Shown here in pieces: positions 18,101 through 25,796 of a DNA stretch of 64,000 nt (the stretch's first letter is position 1; each line of letters begins with the position of its first letter). Both the position numbers and the translations under genes were made by a program. Origin of the DNA: Sphingomonas glaciei (GTDB lineage: Bacteria > Pseudomonadota > Alphaproteobacteria > Sphingomonadales > Sphingomonadaceae); contig NZ_CP097253.1 of assembly GCF_023380025.1 (NCBI RefSeq), forward strand, positions 434,001 to 498,000. Direction: 5' to 3'. The notes beneath the pieces are model-generated. The model searched no databases. It was given only the letters and a program-made list of their open reading frames with translations, and had not been told where the DNA came from.

Positions 18101-20250
18101 GCGTAGTGGAGCGTGCGGGCGAACTTCTCGAACAGCGCCCCACCGGCGCCGCGCACCTCGACCTCGAGCCGGTTGTCGCCTTCGTTCAGCGGCAGGCCCT
18201 GATATTGGGTGACGAGGAAGCTCTTGTCGGGGCTGATCACGCTGGTGTCGAGATTGATCTCGGGCACCGCGACGCCGTTCATGCGCAGCTTGAGCGTGCT
18301 TCCGGCAACATGCTTGACGACCACGCGGACCGCCGGCGAGGCCGGGTTGAAGTCTTCCGCCGGGGCCAGCAGCGCGTTGCCGCTTTGCTGGCCGTCGAAC
18401 CAGTTGATGGCGGGAGCGGCCAGCGGCAAGGCGACCGCCGGCTGGACGGCGGCGGGGGCGGCAACCTTTGCGCCGGTGCGGCGGAGATGGAAGTTCGTGC
18501 GCCACAAGGCGCCCCCGCGCATCTCGGCAAACTGCGAAATGGCGCTGCCGCCGTGGCGGGTGTCGCGCAGGCACTGCACAGGCTCGTAGCCTTCGGGCAA
18601 GCTGGCGACGTCGAGCTGGACCACGTGGGTGCCGGGGCGGACGCCTTCGAAGTGGAACAGGCCTTCGCGATCCGACAGGACGTAGCTGCCGTCCTCCATC
18701 AGGATCCGGATGCCGGGGACGCCCGCCATCTTCGTCTCGGGCGCGTCGCAGCCGCCGTCGAACACGCGGCCGATCAGGGTCGCGGCGTCGCTCATCAGGA
18801 ACGGGCGGATCGCGACCAGCGCGCGAGCCTCGTTGCTGGCGGCGACACCGTTGGCGGTCACGACGACCTTGTTCAGCGCGTCGCCAGTCGAAGCCGCGCC
18901 CGTGACTTGGACGACGTAAGTGACGACCTTGGTCGAGCGCGCGGCGACACTGCCGAGCGCGAGGCGAAAGCCGTTGCCCGATGCGCTTACCACCGGGTCG
19001 GCAGCCGGTTTGCCGTCGATGCGCAGCGAGCCCGACTTGAAGCGCAGGCCCTGGCTCATGCTGTCGAGCAGCACCGTGGCGTTCATGGCGGCGGCCGGAT
19101 TGCTGTTCTCGACCGTGACGCGATACTGGACGAGGTCGCCCGTGCTGGCTTCGCTGACCGAGGCAGTCTTGCGGACCAGTAGCGGAAGCTGGCGCGGATC
19201 GAGCGGCAGGTCGATGCGGAACAGCGCAAGGCCGTTGACCACAAACGGCAGCAGGTAGGAGCCCTGCGGATCGATCTTAAAGACGCCGTTGGGTCCGGTC
19301 AGCTGGCGCAGCTGATCGGCGGGAACCTGACTAGCGGCCGTGTAGCCGGCGGGAGACACGACCTTGAGCTGGTAGTTGCCGGGCGCCACCACCGGAAAGC
19401 GGAAGCCTCCGGCGGGCAGGGCGTAGCTGCGGCCGGCGGAATCGGTCACGGTGCCGCCGCTGATGACGGTCGCCGGGAAGCGGCTGCTGCCGTCATCGCC
19501 GAACACCAGGGCGGGCTGGCCGGTGGCGCGATCGATCAGCGTGATCTCGGCGCCGTTCAGGACCGCGCCGGTCTGGCTGTCGAACACATAGTGGATCGGG
19601 TCGCTGATGATCGTCGCGCTCGACCTGTCCGAGCGATAGCTGGCGTCGGTGTAGCTCGCCTGCAGCGAGGCGCCGGTGTCGACCGACAGGATGCAGTCGA
19701 AGCGGGTCGCGGCGGGGGGGGCGCCGGCGGTCACGAATTCCGCCGCGAACAGTCCGGTGTCGGGACCGGTCTCGCGCAGGCGGAGCAATTCCTCGTCGCC
19801 ATTGCTGCTGGTGAGCGTCACCTCGACCCATTCGCGCGTGGTCGGATCGGTGTTGCGATTGGCGTCGGCCAGCGAAACGATAAGGGTGTCACCGGCATGG
19901 GCGTCGGCGGCCTCGATCGCCATCGAGCGCTTTTCACCCGCGGCCGCCGAGCGGTTGGGCGCGCTGCCGCTGAAGCCGCCGTTGCTGTCGCGGCACTGGC
20001 CGCCATCGGTGACCACCGGGATACCGCCGCTTGAGACGCTGCGCAGGAACATGACGGTGGAGGGCGAGGGGGGCAGCAGGCGGTCGGCGACCACCGTGTT
20101 GGAAAGGTAGGTCTTACGGACACCGCCAAGCTGGAGTGACAGGCTGGCGCGGTTCTCGATCGGTGCCGCCGCAGCCGGCTCGCTCACGCCAAGCAGGATC
20201 GCCGCAAGGGCGATCAGGCTGGCGAGAAAGAGGCGGGCGAAGCGGGTCAT
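15160..20250 (-). CDS. Giant outer-membrane barrel protein with DUF11 and SdrD_B-like domains
   Basis: A 1696-residue exported protein. Signal peptide 1-29. Beta-sandwich domains follow: an N-terminal unit (IENRASLSLQLGG), a DUF11-type repeat at ~353-480 (VENSNPAAAMNATVLLDS), an SdrD_B/carboxypeptidase-regulatory-like domain at ~487-553 (FHFEGVRPGTHVVQLD), and Ig-like regions to ~850. From ~900 to the end are alternating amphipathic strands with many aromatic residues, typical of an outer-membrane barrel of unusual size. Residues ~1007-1077 follow a pattern like the T9SS translocon SprA (SDKVRVETRD, then DYDISYEAGSIGFRQPI). Flanked by four secreted proteins, it is plausibly their anchor or translocon; that is inference. 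Confidence 0.75.
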   Translation of the reverse strand: MTRFARLFLASLIALAAILLGVSEPAAAAPIENRASLSLQLGGVRKTYLSNTVVADRLLPPSPSTVMFLRSVSSGGIPVVTDGGQCRDSNGGFSGSAPNRSAAAGEKRSMAIEAADAHAGDTLIVSLADANRNTDPTTREWVEVTLTSSNGDEELLRLRETGPDTGLFAAEFVTAGAPPAATRFDCILSVDTGASLQASYTDASYRSDRSSATIISDPIHYVFDSQTGAVLNGAEITLIDRATGQPALVFGDDGSSRFPATVISGGTVTDSAGRSYALPAGGFRFPVVAPGNYQLKVVSPAGYTAASQVPADQLRQLTGPNGVFKIDPQGSYLLPFVVNGLALFRIDLPLDPRQLPLLVRKTASVSEASTGDLVQYRVTVENSNPAAAMNATVLLDSMSQGLRFKSGSLRIDGKPAADPVVSASGNGFRLALGSVAARSTKVVTYVVQVTGAASTGDALNKVVVTANGVAASNEARALVAIRPFLMSDAATLIGRVFDGGCDAPETKMAGVPGIRILMEDGSYVLSDREGLFHFEGVRPGTHVVQLDVASLPEGYEPVQCLRDTRHGGSAISQFAEMRGGALWRTNFHLRRTGAKVAAPAAVQPAVALPLAAPAINWFDGQQSGNALLAPAEDFNPASPAVRVVVKHVAGSTLKLRMNGVAVPEINLDTSVISPDKSFLVTQYQGLPLNEGDNRLEVEVRGAGGALFEKFARTLHYANSVARAELVPSRSTLIADGRTRAIVAIRLTDRAGKPVRKGVTGTFQLTAPYRVASDLDLQQARQLSGADRAQPTWQVSTDDGIALIELAPTTQAGSIELAFTHQVERRQVREIVRGWMAPGDQPWVVVGFAAGTAGFNVLDDHAERLGGKGAPKRFTDGQVAFFAKGRILGKWLLTMAYDSDKATGRDARRPLGGVIDPQRYYDLYADGNEQAYDAASSRKVYLRLERPQFYALFGDLETGFNDTQLARYSRSLTGLKSEFRSNKLAVQAFAADTGFRFARDEIQGSGLASLYRLSRTDIVINSDKVRVETRDRLRSNLILSARELTRHADYDISYEAGSIGFRQPIASRDGQGNPIFIVVDYETRGEGTRRWNGGLRAVARVAGGHAEIGATALRDADPAQTSDLAAIDAKARLGAATEVRAELATSRTNAAGEKRQGQAYLLEAEHRGETLDALAYFRQQDLGFGVGQLNRAEAGTRKFGADLRLGRAQGLSLTVGGWHEDMLATGASRDALRSQIEYRAVRTSLRGGYQFARDEVPSGEKLVSQQVTVGGSQQLFGNRLQLDADAAVGLAGKGESLDFPDRYRAGLSWAVRPDVRLLASHEITDGAKVDTATTSLGIEASPWRGMRLATTVNQQGMGEYGGRTFGLYGISQSLNLSPRWSVDLAVDGSRTLKGAITADQIVNLNHPVAAGGYLDEGKTISDDFWAVSAGATYRTPVLSWTARGEVRRGDFDDRIALSTALLRQTQDGISMAAAARFSRIRSADGTVATLGLANGSFAWRPLWSRWAVLDKLELRWDEIANGRGATTAPGNLLGFDGLAVVGDARTRRVVNNLAVNLVGWSGIDDRDTPERAYQRYQLSLYWGSKYVFDTFGADDYAGFSNLVGLEVRRDLSERFDLSLNAAVRHVASSGTADYLVGPSVGISPVRNSWVSLGYNIKGFRDRDFSDARYTRAGPYVTLRLKFDQDTPAALFGRAGGK

Positions 20251-20326
20251 CGAGTATCCGGTGGAGGAGGAAGAATGGATGGTCCGCCGGGTGCCGGTCA
20301 GGAGCGGCAGCCGGCGGGATCGGGGC

Positions 20327-21409
20327 CTAGTTGATCGTCACCCGGAAGCGGATCGCGGAGGAAGCGCCGCCGTTGATCGTGCCGAGGTTGGAGGTGACGG
20401 TGTTGGAGCCGAAGTTGCTCTGGTCGCCATCGGACGCGTCGGTCTGGAGCGTGCCGTCGCTGTTGCAGGTCCCGCTGCTGACCGTCACGCCGGTGAAGAT
20501 CGACCCGCCGAGGTAGGTCACGCCCGAGACGCTCGCCAGATTATCGCTGATGATCGCCGAATTGGCCGCGCCGGCACCGGTGTTGGTGGCGACGATGCAA
20601 TATTCGGCGGTCGCGCCCGGGATACGCTTCGGGTTGGTGGTGCCGTTGAACGGATCGGAGATGATCCGGCTGGTCTTGGCGAGCACCAAGGTCGGGGCGA
20701 CCACCTTGTAGGTGTCGTCGGCCGACGACTTGCCGTCGCGCAGCGCGTCGGTCTTGCCGGCGATGTCGGCGAAGACGATGTCGACCACCGCGGGGTTGTC
20801 GGCACCGGCCGTCTGGACGAGGTCGCTGCCCTGCGCATTGGCAGTACCGCCGGCGGCGGCAGTCGCGGTCAGGACCACGCCCGCAAGGCTTGCATCGGCC
20901 TGGCCGGCCGGAGTGTCCGACACGATGAACACCGTGCGGGTCGCGTCGGCGGCAAGCTCGTCGACATAGGTCGCGACGTCGACGCCGGAATCATATTGGC
21001 CGTTGTTGTTGCTGTCGACGAAGATGCGGACGTTGTTCTGGTTGAAGCTGTCGGTGCCGCCGAACGCCACCGTCTGCCCGTTCGCCAGCTGGCTCGACAA
21101 CAGCGAGAAATCGAGCGTCGCGTTGGACGTGTTGGTGACGGTGAAGGTCGTCACGAAATTGAGGCCGCCGGGCGAGGTCGGTGAAACTAGCCCGCCGACT
21201 TCGGCGACGGTCAGGTTGACCTTCTGGTCGACCTTGAAGGTGGCGATGTTCGAGTTGACGGGGGCCTGGGTGACCCCGCCGGTCGCATAGCCGATGGTCG
21301 CGGTGTTGTTGACGTCGGTGCCGGCGGGCGTGCCGGCCGCCGTCGCGGCGGTCGCGAGCGACAGGGCCGAAGCCGTGCCGAGCGCGAAGTAGAGTGTCTT
21401 CTTCATCAT
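20327..21409 (-). CDS. Secreted DUF11-type surface protein with calcium-loop motif
   Basis: A 360-residue exported protein. Signal peptide ~1-24 (ALSLATAATAAGTPAG). The mature N-terminus GTPAGTDVNNTATIGY and overall plan match the gene at 21960, so the two are paralogs. A DxNxNGxxD-type calcium-loop-like motif, DSNNNGQYDSGVD, lies near 20975-21020. The C-terminal half is a DUF11-type repeat (NPKRIPGATAEYCIVATN) ending in the strand AIRFRVTIN. A good Shine-Dalgarno (AGGGACAG) precedes the ATG at 21409. It lies 76 bp after the 151-residue gene and before the giant barrel gene. Likely a cell-surface subunit; function unknown. Confidence 0.75.
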   Translation of the reverse strand: MMKKTLYFALGTASALSLATAATAAGTPAGTDVNNTATIGYATGGVTQAPVNSNIATFKVDQKVNLTVAEVGGLVSPTSPGGLNFVTTFTVTNTSNATLDFSLLSSQLANGQTVAFGGTDSFNQNNVRIFVDSNNNGQYDSGVDVATYVDELAADATRTVFIVSDTPAGQADASLAGVVLTATAAAGGTANAQGSDLVQTAGADNPAVVDIVFADIAGKTDALRDGKSSADDTYKVVAPTLVLAKTSRIISDPFNGTTNPKRIPGATAEYCIVATNTGAGAANSAIISDNLASVSGVTYLGGSIFTGVTVSSGTCNSDGTLQTDASDGDQSNFGSNTVTSNLGTINGGASSAIRFRVTIN

Positions 21410-21485
21410 GATCTGTCCCTGTTGCTAGGATGGGTTGGCTGAATGGTGAGGGAGGAGGTCGGTGAAAGCCGGTGCGGCGAACCGG

Positions 21486-21941
21486 CTATTTGAGGCGCGC
21501 CTTGAAGAGCACGTGGCCGCTCGCCCCCGGGGCGATGGACGCCAGGTTCCAGCGCACGTGGGTGACGTCCTTCGGCGCGGCGGGGCGCTGCGTGCCGTCG
21601 GCGTCGGCGACCTTGAGCGAGGTCAGGACGGCAAAGGTCTTGCCGCCGTCGACCGAGACGAGCGCGCTGTCGCCCGAGACATATTCAAGGGTCGCCGGAA
21701 CCGGATTCGTCAGCACCACCTGCTCGGCCGGCTTGGCGCCGCCATTGGCGTAGCTGAGGTCGTAAATGACCTCGTCGCCGGGGGTGACGTTGCCCGCCGG
21801 GACTAGCAGGACGCGCTTCACGCCGGCTTCCTCAACCGTCTTTTCCTGAAGGACGTGGGCCTTGAGGGTGACGCCCTGCGCCTGCGCCGCACCGGCCAGA
21901 AGACCGCTGGCGAGCATTGAAACGATGAGCTTCTTCAACAT
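21486..21941 (-). CDS. Small secreted DUF11-like protein
   Basis: A 151-residue protein with signal peptide ~1-22 (VSMLASGLLAGAAQAQ) and one beta-sandwich repeat of the DUF11 type (VIYDLSYANGGAKPAEQVVLTNPVPATLEYVSG), ending in the strand GHVLFKARLK. Shine-Dalgarno CAGGAGAG lies before the ATG at 21941. It is the smallest member of the surface cluster, 18 bp after the gene at 21960, so co-transcribed. It could be a minor or capping subunit or a periplasmic partner; nothing in the sequence decides between these. Confidence 0.75.
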   Translation of the reverse strand: MLKKLIVSMLASGLLAGAAQAQGVTLKAHVLQEKTVEEAGVKRVLLVPAGNVTPGDEVIYDLSYANGGAKPAEQVVLTNPVPATLEYVSGDSALVSVDGGKTFAVLTSLKVADADGTQRPAAPKDVTHVRWNLASIAPGASGHVLFKARLK

Positions 21942-21959
21942 GATACAACTCTCCTGAGC

Positions 21960-22955
21960 TTAGCTGTTCACACGCACTTGAAAGGAAATGACGGCGCTGG
22001 AGCTGGCCGACAGGGCGCCGATGGCGACGCGGATCCCAGCCGCGCCAACCTCGCCCGCGTCGCCATCGGCGGCGTCGGTGAGGCCCATGCCGTTGAGCTT
22101 GAGGGAGCCGGGAACGTAGCTGGTCCCGGCAGGGATCGGGTCTTCGACAAGGGCGCCGCTGGTTGGAACCGAGCCTCCGTAGGAAGCGCTCAGCGTGTAG
22201 GTGATGAGCGCGCCCGGAAGCGCTGAGCTCCCGCCGTTGGGATCGACGATCTGCTGCGCCTTGGCGAGCTGCGGCACGGCCAGGCTGGCGACGAGGCTGC
22301 CCTGGGTGACGGCGGTGGCGGTGGTCCCGCCGACCACGGCATCGGTGCCGCTTTCACCGCGGCCCGCGAAGACGGTGCCGGGCGAGCCGCTGCCGGTGAC
22401 CGCGGTCGCACGCAGCGAAGCCAGGCCGACCGCCGCATCGGCAAGGCCGGTGGGAACGGTGCCGAGGACGAACACGGTGACGCTGGCGTCGGCCTTCAGC
22501 AGGGGATCGTCGACACCGGCGCGATAGGTCTGGTCGACCCCGGGATCGAACAGGCCATTGCCGTTGGTGTCGAGCGCGAGGCTGGTGATCGCCGGATCCC
22601 ACTGGTCCCCGCCGATCGCGCCGATCGCGGACAGGACGAAGGCTTCCGGTGCATTGCCGGCATTGACGACACGAAAGGACAGCACCCGGTTCTGCTCACC
22701 GGGGGCGACCGGAACGCTGCCGCCATCAAGCCACGCGATCGCGACATCGATGCGCTCGTCGACCTTGAGCGAGGCTGGGTTGGACTGGACGGTGCGCTTG
22801 TCGCCGCCATCGATCCAGCTCAGCTGCGCGACGTTGACGATGTCGGTCCCGGCCGGCGTGCCCTCGGCGAAAGCCGCGGCAGACGCGGCGCACAGGGCGA
22901 CCGACAGCGCGATCCGCGCCTGCCGTCCGATCCGTCCTTCCACCTGCCTCGTCAT
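21960..22955 (-). CDS. Secreted DUF11-type surface protein, first gene of the cluster
   Basis: A 331-residue exported protein. The start chosen is the ATG at 22955, 9 bp after GAAGGAG; an ATG 18 bp upstream would lie at the Shine-Dalgarno itself. Signal peptide ~1-30 (ALCAASAAAFAEG). The mature N-terminus GTPAGTDIVNVAQLSW and the loop DTNGNGLFDPGVD parallel the paralog at 20327. A C-terminal DUF11-type repeat (LPGALITYTLSASYGGSVP) ends in VISFQVRVNS. As the first gene of the five-gene transcript, its upstream region (22956-23238) should hold the cluster's promoter. Confidence 0.75.
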   Translation of the reverse strand: MTRQVEGRIGRQARIALSVALCAASAAAFAEGTPAGTDIVNVAQLSWIDGGDKRTVQSNPASLKVDERIDVAIAWLDGGSVPVAPGEQNRVLSFRVVNAGNAPEAFVLSAIGAIGGDQWDPAITSLALDTNGNGLFDPGVDQTYRAGVDDPLLKADASVTVFVLGTVPTGLADAAVGLASLRATAVTGSGSPGTVFAGRGESGTDAVVGGTTATAVTQGSLVASLAVPQLAKAQQIVDPNGGSSALPGALITYTLSASYGGSVPTSGALVEDPIPAGTSYVPGSLKLNGMGLTDAADGDAGEVGAAGIRVAIGALSASSSAVISFQVRVNS

Positions 22956-23120
22956 TCCAGTGCGCTCCTTCAAAGGATGCGCAGGACCGACCGAAAGGCC
23001 GCGACCGCAAGCGAGCAGGCGACAGGCGAAGGGGGAAGATGACGCCGGTTGTCTGCGCTCTCGTGGACTAGCTTGTCGCCGTGAGGAGACAGCCAGACCT
23101 GCGCGACACCCCGATTAGCG

Positions 23121-23225
23121 ACATGACCGCATTAACGGTCATCAACAGTTGTAAATCGGGCGGCGACGGACCCTCTTTTACAGCTGTTTACACGGCGATC
23201 CGACTTTACAGTTGTTTACGCGGTG
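23121..23225. promoter_or_regulatory. Repeated operator-like motifs upstream of the surface cluster
   Basis: This AT-richer intergenic stretch lies between the surface cluster and a divergent DUF1508 gene. It holds a perfect palindrome ATGACCG-cattaa-CGGTCAT (23121-23140); two direct repeats TTTACAGCTGTTTACACGG (23177-23195) and TTTACAGTTGTTTACGCGG (23205-23223), 28 bp apart; and a partial inverted copy AACAGTTGTAAA (23142-23153). Together they look like binding sites for one regulator, but which one is unknown. The rest of 22956-23238 shows nothing recognisable. Confidence 0.5.
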
Positions 23226-23238
23226 CCCGCGCGAAAGC

Positions 23239-23433
23239 ATGTTAGCAGCGGACTTCATGGTGTTTGAAATCTATCTCGATTCCGACGACCGGTTCCGCTG
23301 GCATCTGCTTGATCAGAAGGGCCAGATCGTCGCGCTTGCGGCCGAGGCGCACCGCGACCTCGACGAGGCCGTACGCAGCTTGGCCACGGTGCGCGACAGC
23401 AACCGCGCCGAGATCCGTCACCCTCAGGGCTGA
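23239..23433 (+). CDS. DUF1508 (YegP-like) small protein
   Basis: About 64 residues. FEIYLDSDDRFRWHLLDQKG matches the start of the DUF1508/YegP domain (FEiY.d..g.yRW.L...NG). Function is unknown in the family; YegP-type proteins are small cytosolic beta-rich domains. The start is uncertain: ATG at 23239 or at 23257, where similarity begins; neither has a strong Shine-Dalgarno. The 3' end overlaps the convergent receiver gene by 10 bp. Confidence 0.65.
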   Translation: MLAADFMVFEIYLDSDDRFRWHLLDQKGQIVALAAEAHRDLDEAVRSLATVRDSNRAEIRHPQG

Positions 23434-23810
23434 GCGGCGCGGTAGCGAGCGCGGATGTCCTCGGCGAGGGTCAGCGGATCGAATGGTTTGGCGATGACGT
23501 CCATTGCACCGGCGACCTTCAGCGCCTTGATCCGGTCCGGCATCAGGCTGGCAGTCATGAAAATGGCCGGGATCGCGGCACTCTGCGGTCGCTCGCGAAG
23601 CTTCGCCAGAAGCTCCTCGCCGGTCATTTCGGGTAAGCGGAAATCGAGCAGGTAGAGGTCGGGCACCATCGCCGCCTGGTCGGCCAGCAGGGCAGGGCCG
23701 GACCCGTAATGGGTGACCTCGATCCCGCCGATCTCACGCAAGGCAAGCTGCGCGAGGACGGCGATGTCCGGATCGTCTTCGACCAAGACGATGGTGCGCA
23801 GGTCGTTCAT
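23424..23810 (-). CDS. Single-domain response regulator (CheY-like)
   Basis: A 128-residue lone receiver domain: acidic pair EDD at 11-13, phospho-acceptor Asp56 (YLLDFRLPEM), Thr86 and Lys108 (AKPF). There is no output domain, so it acts as a phosphate shuttle or by protein contact. Its ATG overlaps the stop of the upstream GAF-PAS kinase by 4 bp, and that kinase in turn overlaps an Hpt gene. Together they form a phosphorelay operon (kinase, receiver, Hpt) facing a divergent OmpR-type regulator. Confidence 0.92.
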   Translation of the reverse strand: MNDLRTIVLVEDDPDIAVLAQLALREIGGIEVTHYGSGPALLADQAAMVPDLYLLDFRLPEMTGEELLAKLRERPQSAAIPAIFMTASLMPDRIKALKVAGAMDVIAKPFDPLTLAEDIRARYRAAQP

Positions 23811-25366
23811 GCTGCCGGCAACTCGATCCAGAAGCAGGAGCCGCCGCCGTCGCGAGGCTCGTAGCCGATCCGCCCACCATGCTGCTCGACGATCGCGCGG
23901 CTGATGGCGAGGCCGAGGCCTGTCCCACCATTGCCACGCCGCTTCGCATCGACCGCCTGGGAAAAGCGCTCGAACAGGCGATCGACGAAATGCTCGGGTA
24001 CACCCGAGCCACGGTCACGCACCTCGATCCGCGCCAGTCGGTCCCGGCGCAGGCCTTCGACCTCGACCACCGATCCCGGCGGGCTGTGCCGGGCGGCGTT
24101 GGAAAGGAGGTTGGTCAGGACCTGCAGCAATCGCCCGGGATCGCCGGTCAACGGGAGGGGATCGCCGGGAAATGCTTCGAAGCGAACGTCCAGCCCCTCG
24201 GCGAACGGGCCGTTCTGCTGGACGGCATCGTGGATCACCTCGTTCATGTGCAGCGGCACCAGCATGTAGCCGGTCTGACCGCGGGTCAGCCGCTCGATGT
24301 CGAGGATGTCGTCGATCAGGGTGCTGAGCCGGGCGGCATTCTTCTGCGCCATGTCGAGCATCTGCCTGGCCCGGTCGTTGATGCCGGTGCCGAGGCTTGC
24401 GCCGAGCAGCGCGATGGCCCCGCGGATCGCGGTCAGCGGGGTGCGCAGTTCATGGCTGATGGTCGAGATGAATTCGTCCTTCGCGCGATTGGCGATCCGC
24501 TCGGCGGTAAGATCGCGCACCGACACGATGAAACCCTGCCCATCGTCGAGACGCAACCGTACGGAATGAAGCGTGCGCCCTTCGCGTGTCGTGATCTCGG
24601 TCTCCGAGCGGGCGGTGGTGCGGATGTTGTCGAGCATCGCCGGCAGCATCGCCTCGGTCGCCTTGGGTCCGAACAGCCCCCAGCGAAGACTCTTCTCAAG
24701 CATTTCCTCCGCATCGGCGCCGCGCCGCTTCATGTCGTCGCCGAAGCCGTGAAGTTCGAAGAACAGGTCATTCCACAAGGCGAGCTTCAGGTCGCCGTCG
24801 AAATAGGCGATGCCCTGGTCGACGCTGTCGAGCATGACCCGCAGCAATTGGGTCTGGCGCTTGAGCTCGAGCTCGCGCTTCTCCGCGACAAAGGTGCCGA
24901 GGCGGGTTTCGATGAGGTTTGCCGCAACCTCCCCCAGATCCTCCAGCTGCCGGCGTTGTACGGCCGTCATGGTGCGCGGCTTTGTGTCGATGATGCAGAG
25001 CGAGCCGATGGCGACACCGCCGATGGTGATCGGCGTCCCGGCATAGAAGCGTATGAACGGTGGCCCGGTCACCACGTCATGGTTGGCGAAGCGGGGATCC
25101 TCGAGCGCATCCTCGACGACCATCACCGAAGGCTGGCGAACCGTGTGGCCGCAGAAGGCGCTCTCGCGGTCGGTGCCGCTGTCGGAGAGTCCGCAAACCC
25201 CCTGGAAGATCTGTCGGTCGCGGCGGAGCACCGTGACCAGTGCAATAGGCGTGTCGAAGATGCTGGCAACGGTCTGGCTCAGCTGATTGAAGGCGGCTTC
25301 GTCGCTCTCGCCCAGTCCGTAGCGCGTGATGACGCGCTGGCGCAGATCTTCCTGCGTGTCGATCAT
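23807..25366 (-). CDS. GAF-PAS sensor histidine kinase
   Basis: A 519-residue soluble kinase: GAF domain ~20-160 (FCGHTVRQPSVMVVEDA, VAIGSLCIID), PAS domain ~170-290, HisKA with His305 (STISHELRTPLTAIRGA), HATPase to the C-terminus (NLLSNAARHSPPGS, GTGLGLAISRAIVEQHGG). The ATG at 25366 overlaps the Hpt stop by 4 bp; the longer open frame upstream only shadows Hpt. There is no transmembrane segment, so it senses a cytosolic signal. With no fused receiver, the adjoining lone receiver and Hpt probably complete the relay. Confidence 0.93.
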   Translation of the reverse strand: MIDTQEDLRQRVITRYGLGESDEAAFNQLSQTVASIFDTPIALVTVLRRDRQIFQGVCGLSDSGTDRESAFCGHTVRQPSVMVVEDALEDPRFANHDVVTGPPFIRFYAGTPITIGGVAIGSLCIIDTKPRTMTAVQRRQLEDLGEVAANLIETRLGTFVAEKRELELKRQTQLLRVMLDSVDQGIAYFDGDLKLALWNDLFFELHGFGDDMKRRGADAEEMLEKSLRWGLFGPKATEAMLPAMLDNIRTTARSETEITTREGRTLHSVRLRLDDGQGFIVSVRDLTAERIANRAKDEFISTISHELRTPLTAIRGAIALLGASLGTGINDRARQMLDMAQKNAARLSTLIDDILDIERLTRGQTGYMLVPLHMNEVIHDAVQQNGPFAEGLDVRFEAFPGDPLPLTGDPGRLLQVLTNLLSNAARHSPPGSVVEVEGLRRDRLARIEVRDRGSGVPEHFVDRLFERFSQAVDAKRRGNGGTGLGLAISRAIVEQHGGRIGYEPRDGGGSCFWIELPAA

Positions 25367-25644
25367 CGCGGCAAGCCCCGAAGCCCCGCGACCAGCGCGG
25401 CAATCGCCTCCTTCACTTGCTCCAATCCCCCCTCGCAGCTTCGATCCAGATCGCGCGCTAGTCGGGCGGCGTGGTCGAATCCATAGCTGCCAAGCGTGCC
25501 GACGAGCCGGTGGCTGCACTGACGCAGGGCATGAAGGTCGGAAGGGTCGGCCGCGAGCAGCCAGTCGGCGGTGTCTTGCATCCGGTCGATGCACGCACCC
25601 CTGGCCAGGGCGAGGCGGAACTGCAGAGCCGGACTGATGTGCAT
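25363..25644 (-). CDS. Hpt domain phosphotransfer protein
   Basis: A 93-residue helical protein with the Hpt pattern around His45: CSHRLVGTLGSYGFDHAARL followed by RDLDRSC. The usual Lys after the His motif is replaced by Arg/Leu, still compatible with function. I chose the ATG at 25644; a TTG 21 bp upstream is possible but has no better ribosome site. First gene of the Hpt-kinase-receiver operon, 152 bp from the divergent OmpR-type regulator. Confidence 0.8.
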   Translation of the reverse strand: MHISPALQFRLALARGACIDRMQDTADWLLAADPSDLHALRQCSHRLVGTLGSYGFDHAARLARDLDRSCEGGLEQVKEAIAALVAGLRGLPR

Positions 25645-25666
25645 GCCGTTCGCACTAAGCGGCAAA

Positions 25667-25685
25667 GGTTACCAAGAGGGTAACC
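25667..25685. promoter_or_regulatory. Perfect palindrome in the Hpt / response-regulator intergenic region
   Basis: GGTTACC-aagag-GGTAACC is an inverted repeat with 7-bp perfect arms and a 5-bp spacer. It lies 23 bp before the Hpt start and 112 bp before the divergent regulator start. A further half site, GGTAAC, follows near 25713. This is a good candidate operator for the OmpR-type regulator encoded next door; the assignment is inference. Confidence 0.45.
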
Positions 25686-25796
25686 ATGACCGGCGATGGC
25701 CGATAGTGATTTCGCGGTAACAGGATCGATACGGATATTAGACCTCAATGAAATTCGTCTCTCCCTTGGGTATGGCCCGTCGGGAAGGGAGTTCGC

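Noticed and set aside
15091..19182. Very long open frame on the + strand (over 1300 codons) opposite the giant barrel gene
   Set aside because: Antisense shadow in high-GC DNA; no signal peptide, no recognisable domain, odd composition. The minus-strand gene has a signal peptide and domains.
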